Shown here: positions 15,437-23,336 of the stretch, piece by piece | How the letters are laid out: every line of letters starts with the position of its first letter | Position numbering within the stretch: the stretch's first letter is position 1 | Assembly (NCBI GenBank): GCA_937885475.1 | Contig: CAKZZR010000015.1 | Span: 1 to 34,376 of the forward strand | DNA: 34,376 nucleotides | Reading direction: 5' to 3' | From: an uncultured Treponema sp. | Lineage (GTDB): Bacteria; Spirochaetota; Spirochaetia; Treponematales; Treponemataceae | Position numbers and translations under genes: made by a program | Notes under the pieces: generated by a model | Databases searched by the model: none | What the model saw: only the letters and a program-made list of their open reading frames with translations | What the model was told of the DNA's origin: nothing

Positions 15437-16915
15437 TTACAGTATAGGTTTCATAGCTGTCATATATGCACGAAGTTTACGACCTACTACCTCAATCGGA
15501 TGATTTCTAATTTCAGCATTAACTTTTACAAGTTCCTGATTAGAAACACCGTTGTCCTTTACGTTCAAGCCCTTGCCGATAACTTCTGTTGTTACTTTTG
15601 GCATAAGGTCTTTTTCCATCATTGGAGCGGCTACGTTAGCGAACAAATAGCATCCGTATTCTGCTGTATCAGAAATTACGCGGTTCATCTCGTACAAGCG
15701 CTTGCGGTCGATGAGGTTAGCGATGAGCGGAACTTCGTGGAGGGACTCATAGTAAGCAGACTCTTCTTTGATTCCAGCGTCAACCATTGTTTCAAATGCA
15801 AGCTCACAGCCAGCCTTGATCATGGCAACCATCAAGATACCTTTATCGAAATATTCCTGCTCGCTGATTTCAACGCTAGATTCCTTCTGGCTTTCAAACG
15901 GAAGCTTTCCTGTTTCCTCGCGCCATGTAAGAAGGTCGTGGTCTTTGTTTGCCCAGTCCTGCATCATAGTGCTTGAGAACTTACCGCTGATGATGTCGTC
16001 CATGTGCTTCTGATAAAGTGGAGCAAGCAACTTCTTGATTTCCTTAGAAAGCTCGTTTGCCTTGATTTTTGCAGGGTTGCTCAAACGATCCATCATTCCA
16101 GTAATTCCACCAAACTTAAGAGCCTCGCTGATTACGTTCCATCCGTGCATCAAAAGCTTTGTAACATATTCCGGATCCATTCCGTCTGCCACCATCTTGT
16201 TGTAGCAGCAGATAGTTCCAGCCTGAAGCATACCGCAAAGGATTGTCTGCTCGCCCATAAGGTCAGACTTAACTTCTGCAACAAAGCTAGACTCAAGAAC
16301 GCCAGCCTTGCTTCCGCCCATACCAACAGCCAAAGCCTTAGCCATAGCCCAACCCTTTCCTTCTGGGTCGTTTTCTGGGTGAACGGCGATAAGGTCAGGA
16401 ACTCCGAATCCGCGGGCAAATTCGTGGTAAACTTCTGTACCAGGACCTTTTGGAGCGCACATGATAACAGTAATATCCTTTCGGATCTGCATTCCTTCCT
16501 CAATCATGTTGAATCCGTGGCTGTACCACAAAGCAGAACCCTTCTTCATCAATTTCTGAACTTCGTTAATAACAGGAGTGTGCTGCTTATCTGGAGTAAG
16601 GTTACCGACAAGGTCAGCAGTAGGAATCATCTCTGCATAAGTTCCAACCTTGAATCCGTTTTCTGTAGCGTTTTTCCAAGACTGGCGCTTTTCTGTAATA
16701 GCAGATTCGCGAAGAGCGTAACTAACATCCAAACCACTGTCGCGCAAACACATACCCTGGTTCAATCCCTGAGCACCGCAACCAACAATGACAATCTTCA
16801 AGCCCTTAAGGGCCTTTACGCCATCTGCAAACTCGTCCTTGCTCATAGAACGGCAATGACCCAACTGAAGCCGAGCTTCACGCCAAGGAATTGAATTGAA
16901 ATAATTGTTTCCCAT
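15437..16915 (-). CDS. ilvC: Ketol-acid reductoisomerase, long (class II) form
   Basis: It isomerises and reduces acetolactate or acetohydroxybutyrate in valine, leucine and isoleucine synthesis, using NADPH and magnesium. At 492 residues it is the E. coli-type long form rather than the ~330-residue form. The Rossmann motif IVGCGAQGLNQG is followed by LRESAITEKRQSW, whose Arg/Arg/Ser match E. coli residues (R68, R76, S78) known to favour NADPH. The acidic metal-site segments DLMGEQTILCG and ANLIDRKRLYEMNRVISDTAEYG are present. AGGAG stands 8 nt before the ATG. It is monocistronic, divergent from trpE, with no ilvB, ilvN or ilvD nearby, and is bracketed by five palindromic elements and one other hairpin. 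Confidence 0.97.
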   Translation of the reverse strand: MGNNYFNSIPWREARLQLGHCRSMSKDEFADGVKALKGLKIVIVGCGAQGLNQGMCLRDSGLDVSYALRESAITEKRQSWKNATENGFKVGTYAEMIPTADLVGNLTPDKQHTPVINEVQKLMKKGSALWYSHGFNMIEEGMQIRKDITVIMCAPKGPGTEVYHEFARGFGVPDLIAVHPENDPEGKGWAMAKALAVGMGGSKAGVLESSFVAEVKSDLMGEQTILCGMLQAGTICCYNKMVADGMDPEYVTKLLMHGWNVISEALKFGGITGMMDRLSNPAKIKANELSKEIKKLLAPLYQKHMDDIISGKFSSTMMQDWANKDHDLLTWREETGKLPFESQKESSVEISEQEYFDKGILMVAMIKAGCELAFETMVDAGIKEESAYYESLHEVPLIANLIDRKRLYEMNRVISDTAEYGCYLFANVAAPMMEKDLMPKVTTEVIGKGLNVKDNGVSNQELVKVNAEIRNHPIEVVGRKLRAYMTAMKPIL

Positions 16916-16930
16916 TTTATATACTCCTAC

Positions 16931-16993
16931 GGTGGTTGCACTTCGACAGGCTCAGTAACCGCTAGTCGTCACGAAGTGCACGAAGCAACCACC
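16931..16993. repeat. Conserved-loop palindromic element, copy 3, next to the ilvC ribosome-binding site
   Basis: Outer arms GGTGGTTGC (16931-16939) and GCAACCACC (16985-16993) are perfect 9-mers. A second 9-bp pairing TGCACTTCG (16937-16945) with CGAAGTGCA (16972-16980) is possible, and a third local one places ACT-TCGACAGGCTC-AGT (core 16943-16953) in a small hairpin. In the ilvC mRNA this structure sits a few bases upstream of the AGGAG site and could influence translation. Confidence 0.65.
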
Positions 16994-17020
16994 TTAATTT
17001 TTTTTCTTTTTCGGGCGTTC

Positions 17021-17076
17021 CAGAGGCATTGATTTCTTGATTTCGACAAGCTCAATCTGCGAAATCAACGCCTCTG
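17021..17076. repeat. Conserved-loop palindromic element, copy 4
   Basis: Sixteen-base arms (CAGAGGCATTGATTTC and GAAATCAACGCCTCTG) pair with one mismatch. The loop carries TCGACAAGCTC at 17043-17053. Flanked by near-direct repeats. Confidence 0.75.
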
Positions 17077-17109
17077 TCGGGCTTTTCGGGGTTCCGGCTT
17101 TCGCCTTCA

Positions 17110-17150
17110 TTGTTTGAGGTAGTTTCGACAAGCTCAACCACCTCAAACAA
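17110..17150. repeat. Conserved-loop palindromic element, copy 5
   Basis: Perfect 11-bp arms (TTGTTTGAGGT / ACCTCAAACAA) enclose a 19-nt loop with TCGACAAGCTC at 17125-17135. Loop and arm lengths equal those of copy 1 though the arm sequence is unrelated. Confidence 0.8.
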
Positions 17151-17200
17151 CTGCTACGCAGCCCCTACAATCCCTAACGCTTCCTTTCATTTTCAAATCC

Positions 17201-17229
17201 ATTCTACTGCATATTGAATATTGCGTAAA
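17201..17229 (-). promoter_or_regulatory. Candidate ilvC promoter
   Basis: On the minus strand TTTACG (17224-17229), 17 nt and TAGAAT (17201-17206) form a plausible promoter. If used, the ilvC leader is roughly 280 nt and contains palindromes 3, 4 and 5 and the composite segment. Other AT-rich -10-like boxes nearby make this uncertain. Confidence 0.4.
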
Positions 17230-17289
17230 CTGAAATAATCGCAATTTATTATTGCATATATAACATTACAAAAAAGACGCATTTTCAAA

Positions 17290-17309
17290 TGTTACTATTG
17301 ACAGAAACA
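17290..17309. promoter_or_regulatory. trp operator-like site 1, overlapping the -35
   Basis: This 20-mer, TGTTACTATTGACAGAAACA, agrees at 18 of 20 positions with the reverse complement of the site at 17327-17346 and is itself an imperfect palindrome. It includes the TTGACA of the trpE promoter. Confidence 0.6.
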
Positions 17310-17327
17310 AGATAACCGCATTATACT
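17298..17327 (+). promoter_or_regulatory. Promoter of the trp operon
   Basis: A perfect TTGACA (17298-17303), an 18-nt spacer and TATACT (17322-17327) about 50 nt upstream of trpE. It is the strongest promoter match in the window and is flanked by two operator-like palindromes. Confidence 0.8.
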
Positions 17328-17346
17328 GTTACTGTTAATAGTAACA
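17327..17346. promoter_or_regulatory. trp operator-like site 2, overlapping the start point
   Basis: Palindrome TGTTACT-GTTAAT-AGTAACA with perfect 7-bp arms directly after the -10. It resembles site 1 in inverted orientation and its ACT..TTAA..AGT centre recalls the enterobacterial TrpR operator (ACTAGTTAACTAGT). No regulator gene is in the window, so the binding protein is unknown. Confidence 0.65.
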
Positions 17347-17377
17347 CAGAACGCTTAATATAACTTGAAGGTGAGCT

Positions 17378-18775
17378 ATGATTTTTGAAACTGTTGCAGG
17401 AGAACGCTATACCCCTTTCTCCTTGGCTAAGAAATTCGGGGCAAAGGCGGTTCTTGAGTCCGCTTCTTTCTCGCAGGGCAAAGACCGCTATTCTATAATC
17501 ATGCTGGACGAGGCATTCAAAGTAATTGAGGACGACGAAGGCGTTGCCATCATCATAAATGGAAACCGCCAGCCCGTTCACATGATGAACGGTGGCGACA
17601 TTCTTGACGTGCTTACGCAAATTGCTGACGAAAACCCGGCGGAAGAAGGAATGGACTTTCCGCTTCCGGCGGCGGGCATTGGCTACTTAAGCTACGAATT
17701 CTGCGCAAAATGCGACACCATTCACCTTCAGAAGCAGAACGACGAGCTTAAAATTCCGGAAAGCGCGTTCATCGTAGGACATACCTTTGTGGTTTTTGAC
17801 CACTTTACCGAAAAACTGCATATCTGCGCGCAGAATTACAAGGAACACGAGATTGACCTAAAGAAGGCAGTTGCAGACGTAAAAAAACGCCTTTCTGATC
17901 TTGACTTCTCATACCTTGCCGAACCAGAAACGGATTTTGAGACGACCGTAATCACCGATGAGGAGCAGAGCAAGGCCGAATACACGGAAAAAGTTGAGGC
18001 GCTCAAAAAGCACATCGTGGCGGGAAACATCATTCAGGCGGTGCCAAGCCGTCGCCTTCAGATAAGGAGCGAGGTTCCGGCACTTGAAATTTACCGCCGC
18101 CTGCGTTCCGTAAATCCGTCGCCGTATCTGTTCTACCTTGATTTTGATGAATTCCAGTTTACTGGCGCAAGCCCAGAAAGCCTTGTGCGAGTGCGCGACG
18201 GAGAGGCCGTCATTCACCCGATTGCGGGAACACGCCGCCGCGGAAAGAACAGCGCCGAAGACGAAAAGCTCCGCGAGGAACTGCTTGCCGACCCAAAAGA
18301 GCGCGCCGAACATTTAATGCTGGTTGACCTTGCGCGCAATGACCTGGGGCGCGTATGCCAGACCGGAACGGTTGAAGTTTCACGCTTTATGTTCACAGAG
18401 CTGTATTCAAGCGTCATTCACCTTGTTTCTGAAGTTACCGGAAAAATAAAGGACGGCGAAAGAAGCGCAAAGGTGCTTCGCGCGGCATTCCCGGCAGGAA
18501 CTGTAAGCGGCGCGCCAAAAATCAGCGCCATAGAAATTCTTTCCACGCTTGAAAAAAACAAACGGAACTTCTACGCTGGAGCCGTTGGCTACATCGGCAA
18601 CAAGAACAACCTTGACTTCTGCATTGCAATCCGCTGTGCGCTCAAGCAGGGCGACGTATGGACGTTGCAGGCTGGCGGTGGCATTGTGAACGCCTCTAAC
18701 GCAGAGCGCGAATACACCGAAACCTGCGAAAAGCTTGCCGCAATGCGCAGCGTCATTGAATGGAAAAAGAACTGA
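17378..18775 (+). CDS. trpE: Anthranilate synthase component I
   Basis: It converts chorismate to anthranilate using ammonia from TrpG, the first tryptophan-specific step. The 465-residue protein has the N-terminal VLESA segment (the LLES feedback-binding motif region), then the chorismate-binding core with PIAGTRRRGK, LMLVDLARNDLGRV, FPAGTVSGAPK, FYAGAVGYIG and LQAGGGIV. All catalytic motifs look intact. GAAGGTGAG precedes the ATG. It is first in the trp operon; 49 nt separate it from trpGD. Feedback inhibition by tryptophan is expected from the conserved motif but not proven. Confidence 0.96.
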   Translation: MIFETVAGERYTPFSLAKKFGAKAVLESASFSQGKDRYSIIMLDEAFKVIEDDEGVAIIINGNRQPVHMMNGGDILDVLTQIADENPAEEGMDFPLPAAGIGYLSYEFCAKCDTIHLQKQNDELKIPESAFIVGHTFVVFDHFTEKLHICAQNYKEHEIDLKKAVADVKKRLSDLDFSYLAEPETDFETTVITDEEQSKAEYTEKVEALKKHIVAGNIIQAVPSRRLQIRSEVPALEIYRRLRSVNPSPYLFYLDFDEFQFTGASPESLVRVRDGEAVIHPIAGTRRRGKNSAEDEKLREELLADPKERAEHLMLVDLARNDLGRVCQTGTVEVSRFMFTELYSSVIHLVSEVTGKIKDGERSAKVLRAAFPAGTVSGAPKISAIEILSTLEKNKRNFYAGAVGYIGNKNNLDFCIAIRCALKQGDVWTLQAGGGIVNASNAEREYTETCEKLAAMRSVIEWKKN

Positions 18776-18824
18776 CAAAGGATGTGATGCAAAGCGCCAA
18801 TAATCTGCAAAAAGGAGTTTTTTT

Positions 18825-20420
18825 ATGATAGTTTTAATAGATAATTATGACAGTTTTACATACAACGTATATCAGTCGCTGGCAAAGCTGACCAAGGAAG
18901 AAATCCGCGTTATCCGCAGCAAGGAAACGACGGTGGCAGAGGTTGCGGCGCTGAATCCAAGCAAGCTGATTGTGTCTCCGGGACCAGGACGACCGGAGGA
19001 CGCGGGAATTTCCGTTGAGGCGATAAAGTATTTTGCAGGCAAGATTCCCATTCTTGGCATCTGCCTTGGACACCAGGCAATTGGCTACGCCTTTGGCGCG
19101 AACATCGTTCAGGCAAAATTCATCAAGCACGGAATTGCAGAAGAAATCACGCTGGACGGAAAAGGCATGTTCCGCCTTATGGGAAAGCGAGAGACGTTCA
19201 CGCGGTATCATTCACTTATAATAGAAGAAAGCTCTCTGCCTGACGATTTTGAGGTTACGGCGCGGGCAGACGACGGCGACATCATGGGAATTCGCCACAA
19301 GACCATGCCGATTGAAGGCGTGCAGTTCCACCCGGAATCGATTGCAACTCCAAAGGCGCGGGAATTCTTTACGGCGTTCCTGAACTACAGAAAGGAGCCT
19401 TTCCCGGCAAGCCAGGTTCTGAACCAGCTGATTGCAGGAAAGGATTTGGACCGCCGCACCGCCGAAATGTTCATGGAAGATCTTACGGACGGCTGTATGG
19501 ACGAGCGCGTTATGGCGGCAATCCTTACGGCACTTGCGGCAAAAAAAGAAAGCCCCGAGGAAATGGCAGGCTGTGCGGGCGTTCTGGTGCGAAAGCGCAC
19601 TCCCCTGCCGCTTGACACCACAGAGCTTACGGACATAGTTGGCACCGGCGGAGACAGCAAAGGCTCGTTCAACATTTCTTCAATGAGCGCTTTATGCGCG
19701 GCGGCGTGCGGGCTTCCGGTCGCAAAGCACGGCAACCGTTCCGTTTCAAGCAAGTCCGGCGCGGCGGACTTTTACGAGGGACTTGGAATCAAAATTACCA
19801 CAACGCCAGAAAAAACGGCAGAAATCATAAAAAAGACGAACTTCGGCTTTTTGTTCGCGCAGGTGTACCATGGCGCAATGAAATATGCAGGACCTGTGCG
19901 CAAGGCGCTTGGCGTAAAAACAATCATGAATCTGCTTGGACCGCTTTCTAACCCGGCTGGCGCAAAATACCAGATGCTTGGCGTTTATTCAAAGGAACTG
20001 CTTGCTCCCGTTGCCCGAGCTTCAAAAATGCTCGGCTCAAAGCGCGTTATGGTCGTTGTTTCTGAAGACGGTTTTGACGAAATCTCACCGGTAGTGCCAA
20101 CCCACGTCTTTGAAATTGACGAGGACGGAAAGGAAAAGCAGTACATCATAGACCCTGCGGAATTCGGACTCACAGGATGCAAGGATGAGGAACTTGCCGG
20201 CGGAACCGGAGCGGAAAACGCGCAGCTTGCGCTTGACCTGCTTGCCGGAAAAGGCCGCCGCACGCTTAAGGCAGCGGTTGCCTTAAACGGTGGCGCGGCA
20301 CTGTACATCGGTGGAAAGGCTGCTTCCATAAAAGAAGGAAGTCTTAAAATTATTCACGCCATCGATTCCGGCGCGGTTACAAAAACACTTGAAACAGTGA
20401 AGGCGCTCAGCAATGGCTAA
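18825..20420 (+). CDS. trpGD: Anthranilate synthase glutaminase / anthranilate phosphoribosyltransferase fusion
   Basis: A 531-residue fusion like that of enterobacteria. Residues 1-190 are a class I glutamine amidotransferase that feeds ammonia to TrpE: SPGPGRPEDAG, nucleophile Cys80 in GICLGHQ, and His169/Glu171 in QFHPES. From about residue 200 follows the phosphoribosyltransferase that makes phosphoribosylanthranilate, with the PRPP-binding GTGGDSKGSFNISS, KHGNRSVSSKSGAAD and NLLGPLSNPA. AAGGAG precedes the ATG. The stop overlaps the next gene's start by 8 nt, so translation is coupled. Confidence 0.96.
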   Translation: MIVLIDNYDSFTYNVYQSLAKLTKEEIRVIRSKETTVAEVAALNPSKLIVSPGPGRPEDAGISVEAIKYFAGKIPILGICLGHQAIGYAFGANIVQAKFIKHGIAEEITLDGKGMFRLMGKRETFTRYHSLIIEESSLPDDFEVTARADDGDIMGIRHKTMPIEGVQFHPESIATPKAREFFTAFLNYRKEPFPASQVLNQLIAGKDLDRRTAEMFMEDLTDGCMDERVMAAILTALAAKKESPEEMAGCAGVLVRKRTPLPLDTTELTDIVGTGGDSKGSFNISSMSALCAAACGLPVAKHGNRSVSSKSGAADFYEGLGIKITTTPEKTAEIIKKTNFGFLFAQVYHGAMKYAGPVRKALGVKTIMNLLGPLSNPAGAKYQMLGVYSKELLAPVARASKMLGSKRVMVVVSEDGFDEISPVVPTHVFEIDEDGKEKQYIIDPAEFGLTGCKDEELAGGTGAENAQLALDLLAGKGRRTLKAAVALNGGAALYIGGKAASIKEGSLKIIHAIDSGAVTKTLETVKALSNG

Positions 20421-22014
20421 GGACATTCTTACAGAAATCTGCGACCGCAGGCGTGAGGACATCGCGCGTCTTGGCTTTTGCTACGGACACGAGGTGCCGC
20501 AGACTCGGAAGCGCCCGATAGTTCCGTTCCTGCCAAAGCCGGGAACGATTCTTGAAATAAAACGCGCCTCGCCGTCAAAGGGGCAGATTGCCCCGGACTT
20601 GGACGCGGCAAAAACGGCAAAGGCGTACATAAAGGCGGGAACCGCGGCAATTTCATGCCTTACAGAGCAGAATTATTTTCATGGCTCGCTGGACGATTTG
20701 CAGGCGGCATGCCGCGCCGCCGAAAAAAAAGCCGCCGTCCTTCGCAAGGACTTTTTGCTTGACGAAGAGGAGGTTCGCATTGCCTACCGCTGCGGAGCCG
20801 ACGCGGTGCTTCTTATTGCGCGCATTCTGGAAGAAGAAAAGCTTGTTTCCATGGCTCGCACGGCATTTGAGCTTGGCATTGCAGTTCTGCTTGAAGTGCG
20901 CGAGGACGGCGATGTTGAAAAGGCGCTCACCGTGCTTTCTGAGGCGCACCGCCTGAATGCGGACGACAAAATAGTGCTGGGAATCAATTCACGCGATTTA
21001 AGCAATTTTACGATTGACCTTCTGATTCCTTTAAAACTGAAGGAACGCATTCTGCACCTTTTTAAGGAACGCAAGACAAACTTGCCCATTCCGCGTATAA
21101 TCTCAGAGTCGGGAATAACGACACCAGCGGCAGCGGATTTTACCGGTCATCTTGGCTTTCATGGCGTGCTGATTGGCGAGGCTGCCGCACGGAATCCTGC
21201 GGAAGCAAAACGGCTCGTAAAGTCGTTCTGTGGCGGAGCAAAGGCGGCAGCACACCATCTGGACTATGAATTCTCATTCTGGAAAAAGCTTTCTGCCCGG
21301 CTCAGCGAGCGCGAGGAACAGAAAACGGCGCGACCGCTTGTAAAAATCTGCGGACTTACGAACAAGGAGGATGCGCTTTTGGCGGCGGAGCTTGGCGCAG
21401 ACATTCTTGGCTTTATCTTTGCAGAAAAAAGCCCGCGCACAAACGCTGCCGAAGAAAAAACTGCTGACATGCTGCGAGACGTGCGCTCAGAAGCAGAACG
21501 CCTGCATTCCGAAGGAAAAATCCCTCGCGTACCGCTTATGGTTGGCGTCATCGTTGACGTTGCAAGCGAGCTTGGAAACGCCGCCTACGAACTGTGCTAC
21601 GAAGGCGTACTGGACGGAATTCAGTTCCACGGCTGCCCGGAGCTTGCGCAAGGCGCGCTCGGTTATCCTGCGCTTCCTGTTGCGGGCGAGGAGGAGCTTA
21701 AGACGCTCGCACTGCTGTATTCGGTGGGATTTCCGCGCGTGCTGGTAGATGCAAAGAACCTGAGCGGCACGTATGCAGACGGAGATGCACGCTACGGCGG
21801 AACCGGCACGCAGCTTTCTGAATCGCTTGTTGAGGCCGTAAAAAAGCAAGGCACGCTGTGGCTGAGCGGCGGCATCACACCAGAAAACTCCGCCCCGCTT
21901 ACCGCACGGTTCGCTCCAGAGCTTCTGGACGTATGCAGTGGCATCGAGTCCGCCCCCGGCAAAAAAGACGCGGAAAAGCTTACCAATCTCTTCCGTGCGC
22001 TACAAAACGCATGA
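20413..22014 (+). CDS. trpCF: Indole-3-glycerol-phosphate synthase / phosphoribosylanthranilate isomerase fusion
   Basis: A 533-residue two-barrel protein like E. coli TrpCF. The first ~270 residues are indole-glycerol-phosphate synthase: EIKRASPSKG, CLTEQNYFHGS, LRKDFLLDEEEV, GINSRDL and SESGI hold its catalytic Glu/Lys set. After a linker, the isomerase domain starts at KICGLTNKEDA (catalytic Cys) and continues with GFIFAEKSPR, VGVIVDV, QFHG, VLVDA (catalytic Asp), GGTGTQL, LSGGITPEN and DVCSGIESAPG. Both active sites look complete. The ATG lies 8 nt inside the end of trpGD. The gene ends 19 nt before trpB. Confidence 0.96.
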   Translation: MAKDILTEICDRRREDIARLGFCYGHEVPQTRKRPIVPFLPKPGTILEIKRASPSKGQIAPDLDAAKTAKAYIKAGTAAISCLTEQNYFHGSLDDLQAACRAAEKKAAVLRKDFLLDEEEVRIAYRCGADAVLLIARILEEEKLVSMARTAFELGIAVLLEVREDGDVEKALTVLSEAHRLNADDKIVLGINSRDLSNFTIDLLIPLKLKERILHLFKERKTNLPIPRIISESGITTPAAADFTGHLGFHGVLIGEAAARNPAEAKRLVKSFCGGAKAAAHHLDYEFSFWKKLSARLSEREEQKTARPLVKICGLTNKEDALLAAELGADILGFIFAEKSPRTNAAEEKTADMLRDVRSEAERLHSEGKIPRVPLMVGVIVDVASELGNAAYELCYEGVLDGIQFHGCPELAQGALGYPALPVAGEEELKTLALLYSVGFPRVLVDAKNLSGTYADGDARYGGTGTQLSESLVEAVKKQGTLWLSGGITPENSAPLTARFAPELLDVCSGIESAPGKKDAEKLTNLFRALQNA

Positions 22015-22033
22015 CATTTTAAGGAGTCTTATC

Positions 22034-23309
22034 ATGAAAGAATCAGATAACGGATTTTTTGGACGCTTCGGCGGACGCTATGTTGCGGAAGTTTTGCGCC
22101 GCCCTATAGAAGAGCTTGAGGAAGCTTTTCACGCGTGCCTTAAGGATGACGCGTTCTTACAGGAGCTTGAAGAAATCCGCTCGGACTTTATCGGTCGCCC
22201 AACGCCGCTGTACCACGCAAAAACGCTTTCTGAAAAAATCGGCGGTGCGCAAATTTACGTAAAGCTTGAAGGGCTTGCCAACACCGGCGCCCACAAGATA
22301 AACAATGCCATTGGTCAGGCGCTGGTTGCAAAGCGCATGGGCAAAACACGCATCATCGCGGAAACAGGAGCCGGTCAGCATGGCGTTGCTACGGCGGCGG
22401 CATGCGCAAAGCTTGGGCTTAAATGCCGCGTGTACATGGGCGAAGTTGACGTACGCCGCCAGCAGCCAAACGTTGCCACAATGGAGCTGTACGGCGCGGA
22501 GGTCGTTCCTGTCGTATCCGGCTCGCGAATCCTTAAGGATGCCATAAATGACCCACTGGGCGGCAAACTTCAAGGACACGCACTACCTTATCGGTTCTGC
22601 GCTGGGTCCCTCTCCCTTCCCGGACATGGTCCGCACCTTTCAGTCTGTCATCGGGCGCGAGGTTAAGGCTCAGATGGAAGAGCGCGGCAAAAAAATTGAT
22701 GCAATGGTCGCCTGCGTAGGTGGCGGCTCAAACGCAATCGGATTCTTTGAGCCGTTCATCGATGCGGACGAAAAGGACGGAGCGCCCAAACTGTATGGCG
22801 CGGAAGCCGGGGGAATCGGACCTGGCAAAGGAAACAACGCAAGCCGCATGACCGGAAACGACGCCGTGGACGGCATTATGCAGGGCTTCAAAAGCCGCTT
22901 CCTTTTGGACGAGGACGGACAGGCGGGAACGACGCGCTCCATTTCTGCGGGACTTGACTACGTTGGAATCGGGCCGCAGCTTGCAGAGCTTGGCGAGCGT
23001 GGAAGAATCACCTTTGACGCAATCCGCGACGACGAAGCGCTTGCCGCCGTTTCAGAGTTCGCACGGAACGAGGGTGTGCTTTTTGCAATGGAAAGCGCCC
23101 ATGCCGGAGCCTTGGCGCTCAAAATCGCAAGAACGATGCGTCCGGATCAGAATCTTGTGGTGAACATGTCTGGTCGTGGCGACAAGGATATCTTCATCAC
23201 CTGCCCGGTATTCCGCCCCGAGGAATGGAAGCAGTTCCTTCGCGCCGAGCTTGCCCGGCTTGAGAACGGCACCGACATTCACTTTGCAGAAACAATGGGA
23301 AAGAACTGA
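22034..23309 (+). pseudogene. trpB: Tryptophan synthase beta chain, frameshifted
   Basis: The gene should convert indole and serine to tryptophan. AAGGAG lies 7 nt before ATG 22034 and gives a normal N terminus (GFFGRFGGRYVAEVL). The first part, to about 22552, holds ANTGAHKINNAIG with the PLP lysine and AETGAGQHG with the catalytic Glu; the usual N-H-T is A-N-T here. At SGSRILKDAIND the frame is lost, and the protein resumes in the +1 frame at THWAANFKDTHYL, continuing through VACVGGGSNAIG and SGRGDKDIF to the stop at 23309. Homologues read N-(D/E)-A-(M/L)-x-x-W here, so 8 nt appear missing beside an ATGAC. The break may be a sequencing or assembly error, since everything else is intact. Confidence 0.88.
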
Positions 23310-23336
23310 TTCTACTTATTCAAAATGGAGACTAGA

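Larger units (their letters stand above)
17008..17181 (-). other. GC-rich composite segment in the probable ilvC leader, possible structured RNA
   Basis: Between AT-rich flanks lies a segment made of non-coding blocks interleaved with palindromes 4 and 5. On the minus (ilvC) strand it holds CTGC-GTA-GCAG (17151-17161), GGC-GAAA-GCC with a GNRA-type tetraloop (17096-17105), and a possible GGGG/CCCC pairing between 17162-17165 and 17088-17091. A near-direct repeat TTTTCGGG(C)GTTCC occurs at 17008-17021 and 17083-17095, either side of palindrome 4. No reading frame is evident. It could be a structured leader RNA or an old intergenic repeat. Confidence 0.35.

Noticed and set aside
16994..17010. 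Terminator formed by palindrome 3 and the following T-run on the plus strand
   Set aside because: No plus-strand gene lies upstream that it could terminate. On the ilvC strand the run is A-rich, not a terminator.
15297..17150. ilvC as a composite transposon or integron cassette bounded by the repeats
   Set aside because: No transposase, integrase or target-site duplication is visible. The palindromes have individual arms rather than shared terminal inverted repeats, and ilvC codon use is not clearly foreign.
21938..22033. Upstream start for trpB at 21938
   Set aside because: It lies within trpCF in another frame and gives a Pro/Ser/Lys-rich leader without homology. AAGGAG before 22034 fixes the true start.
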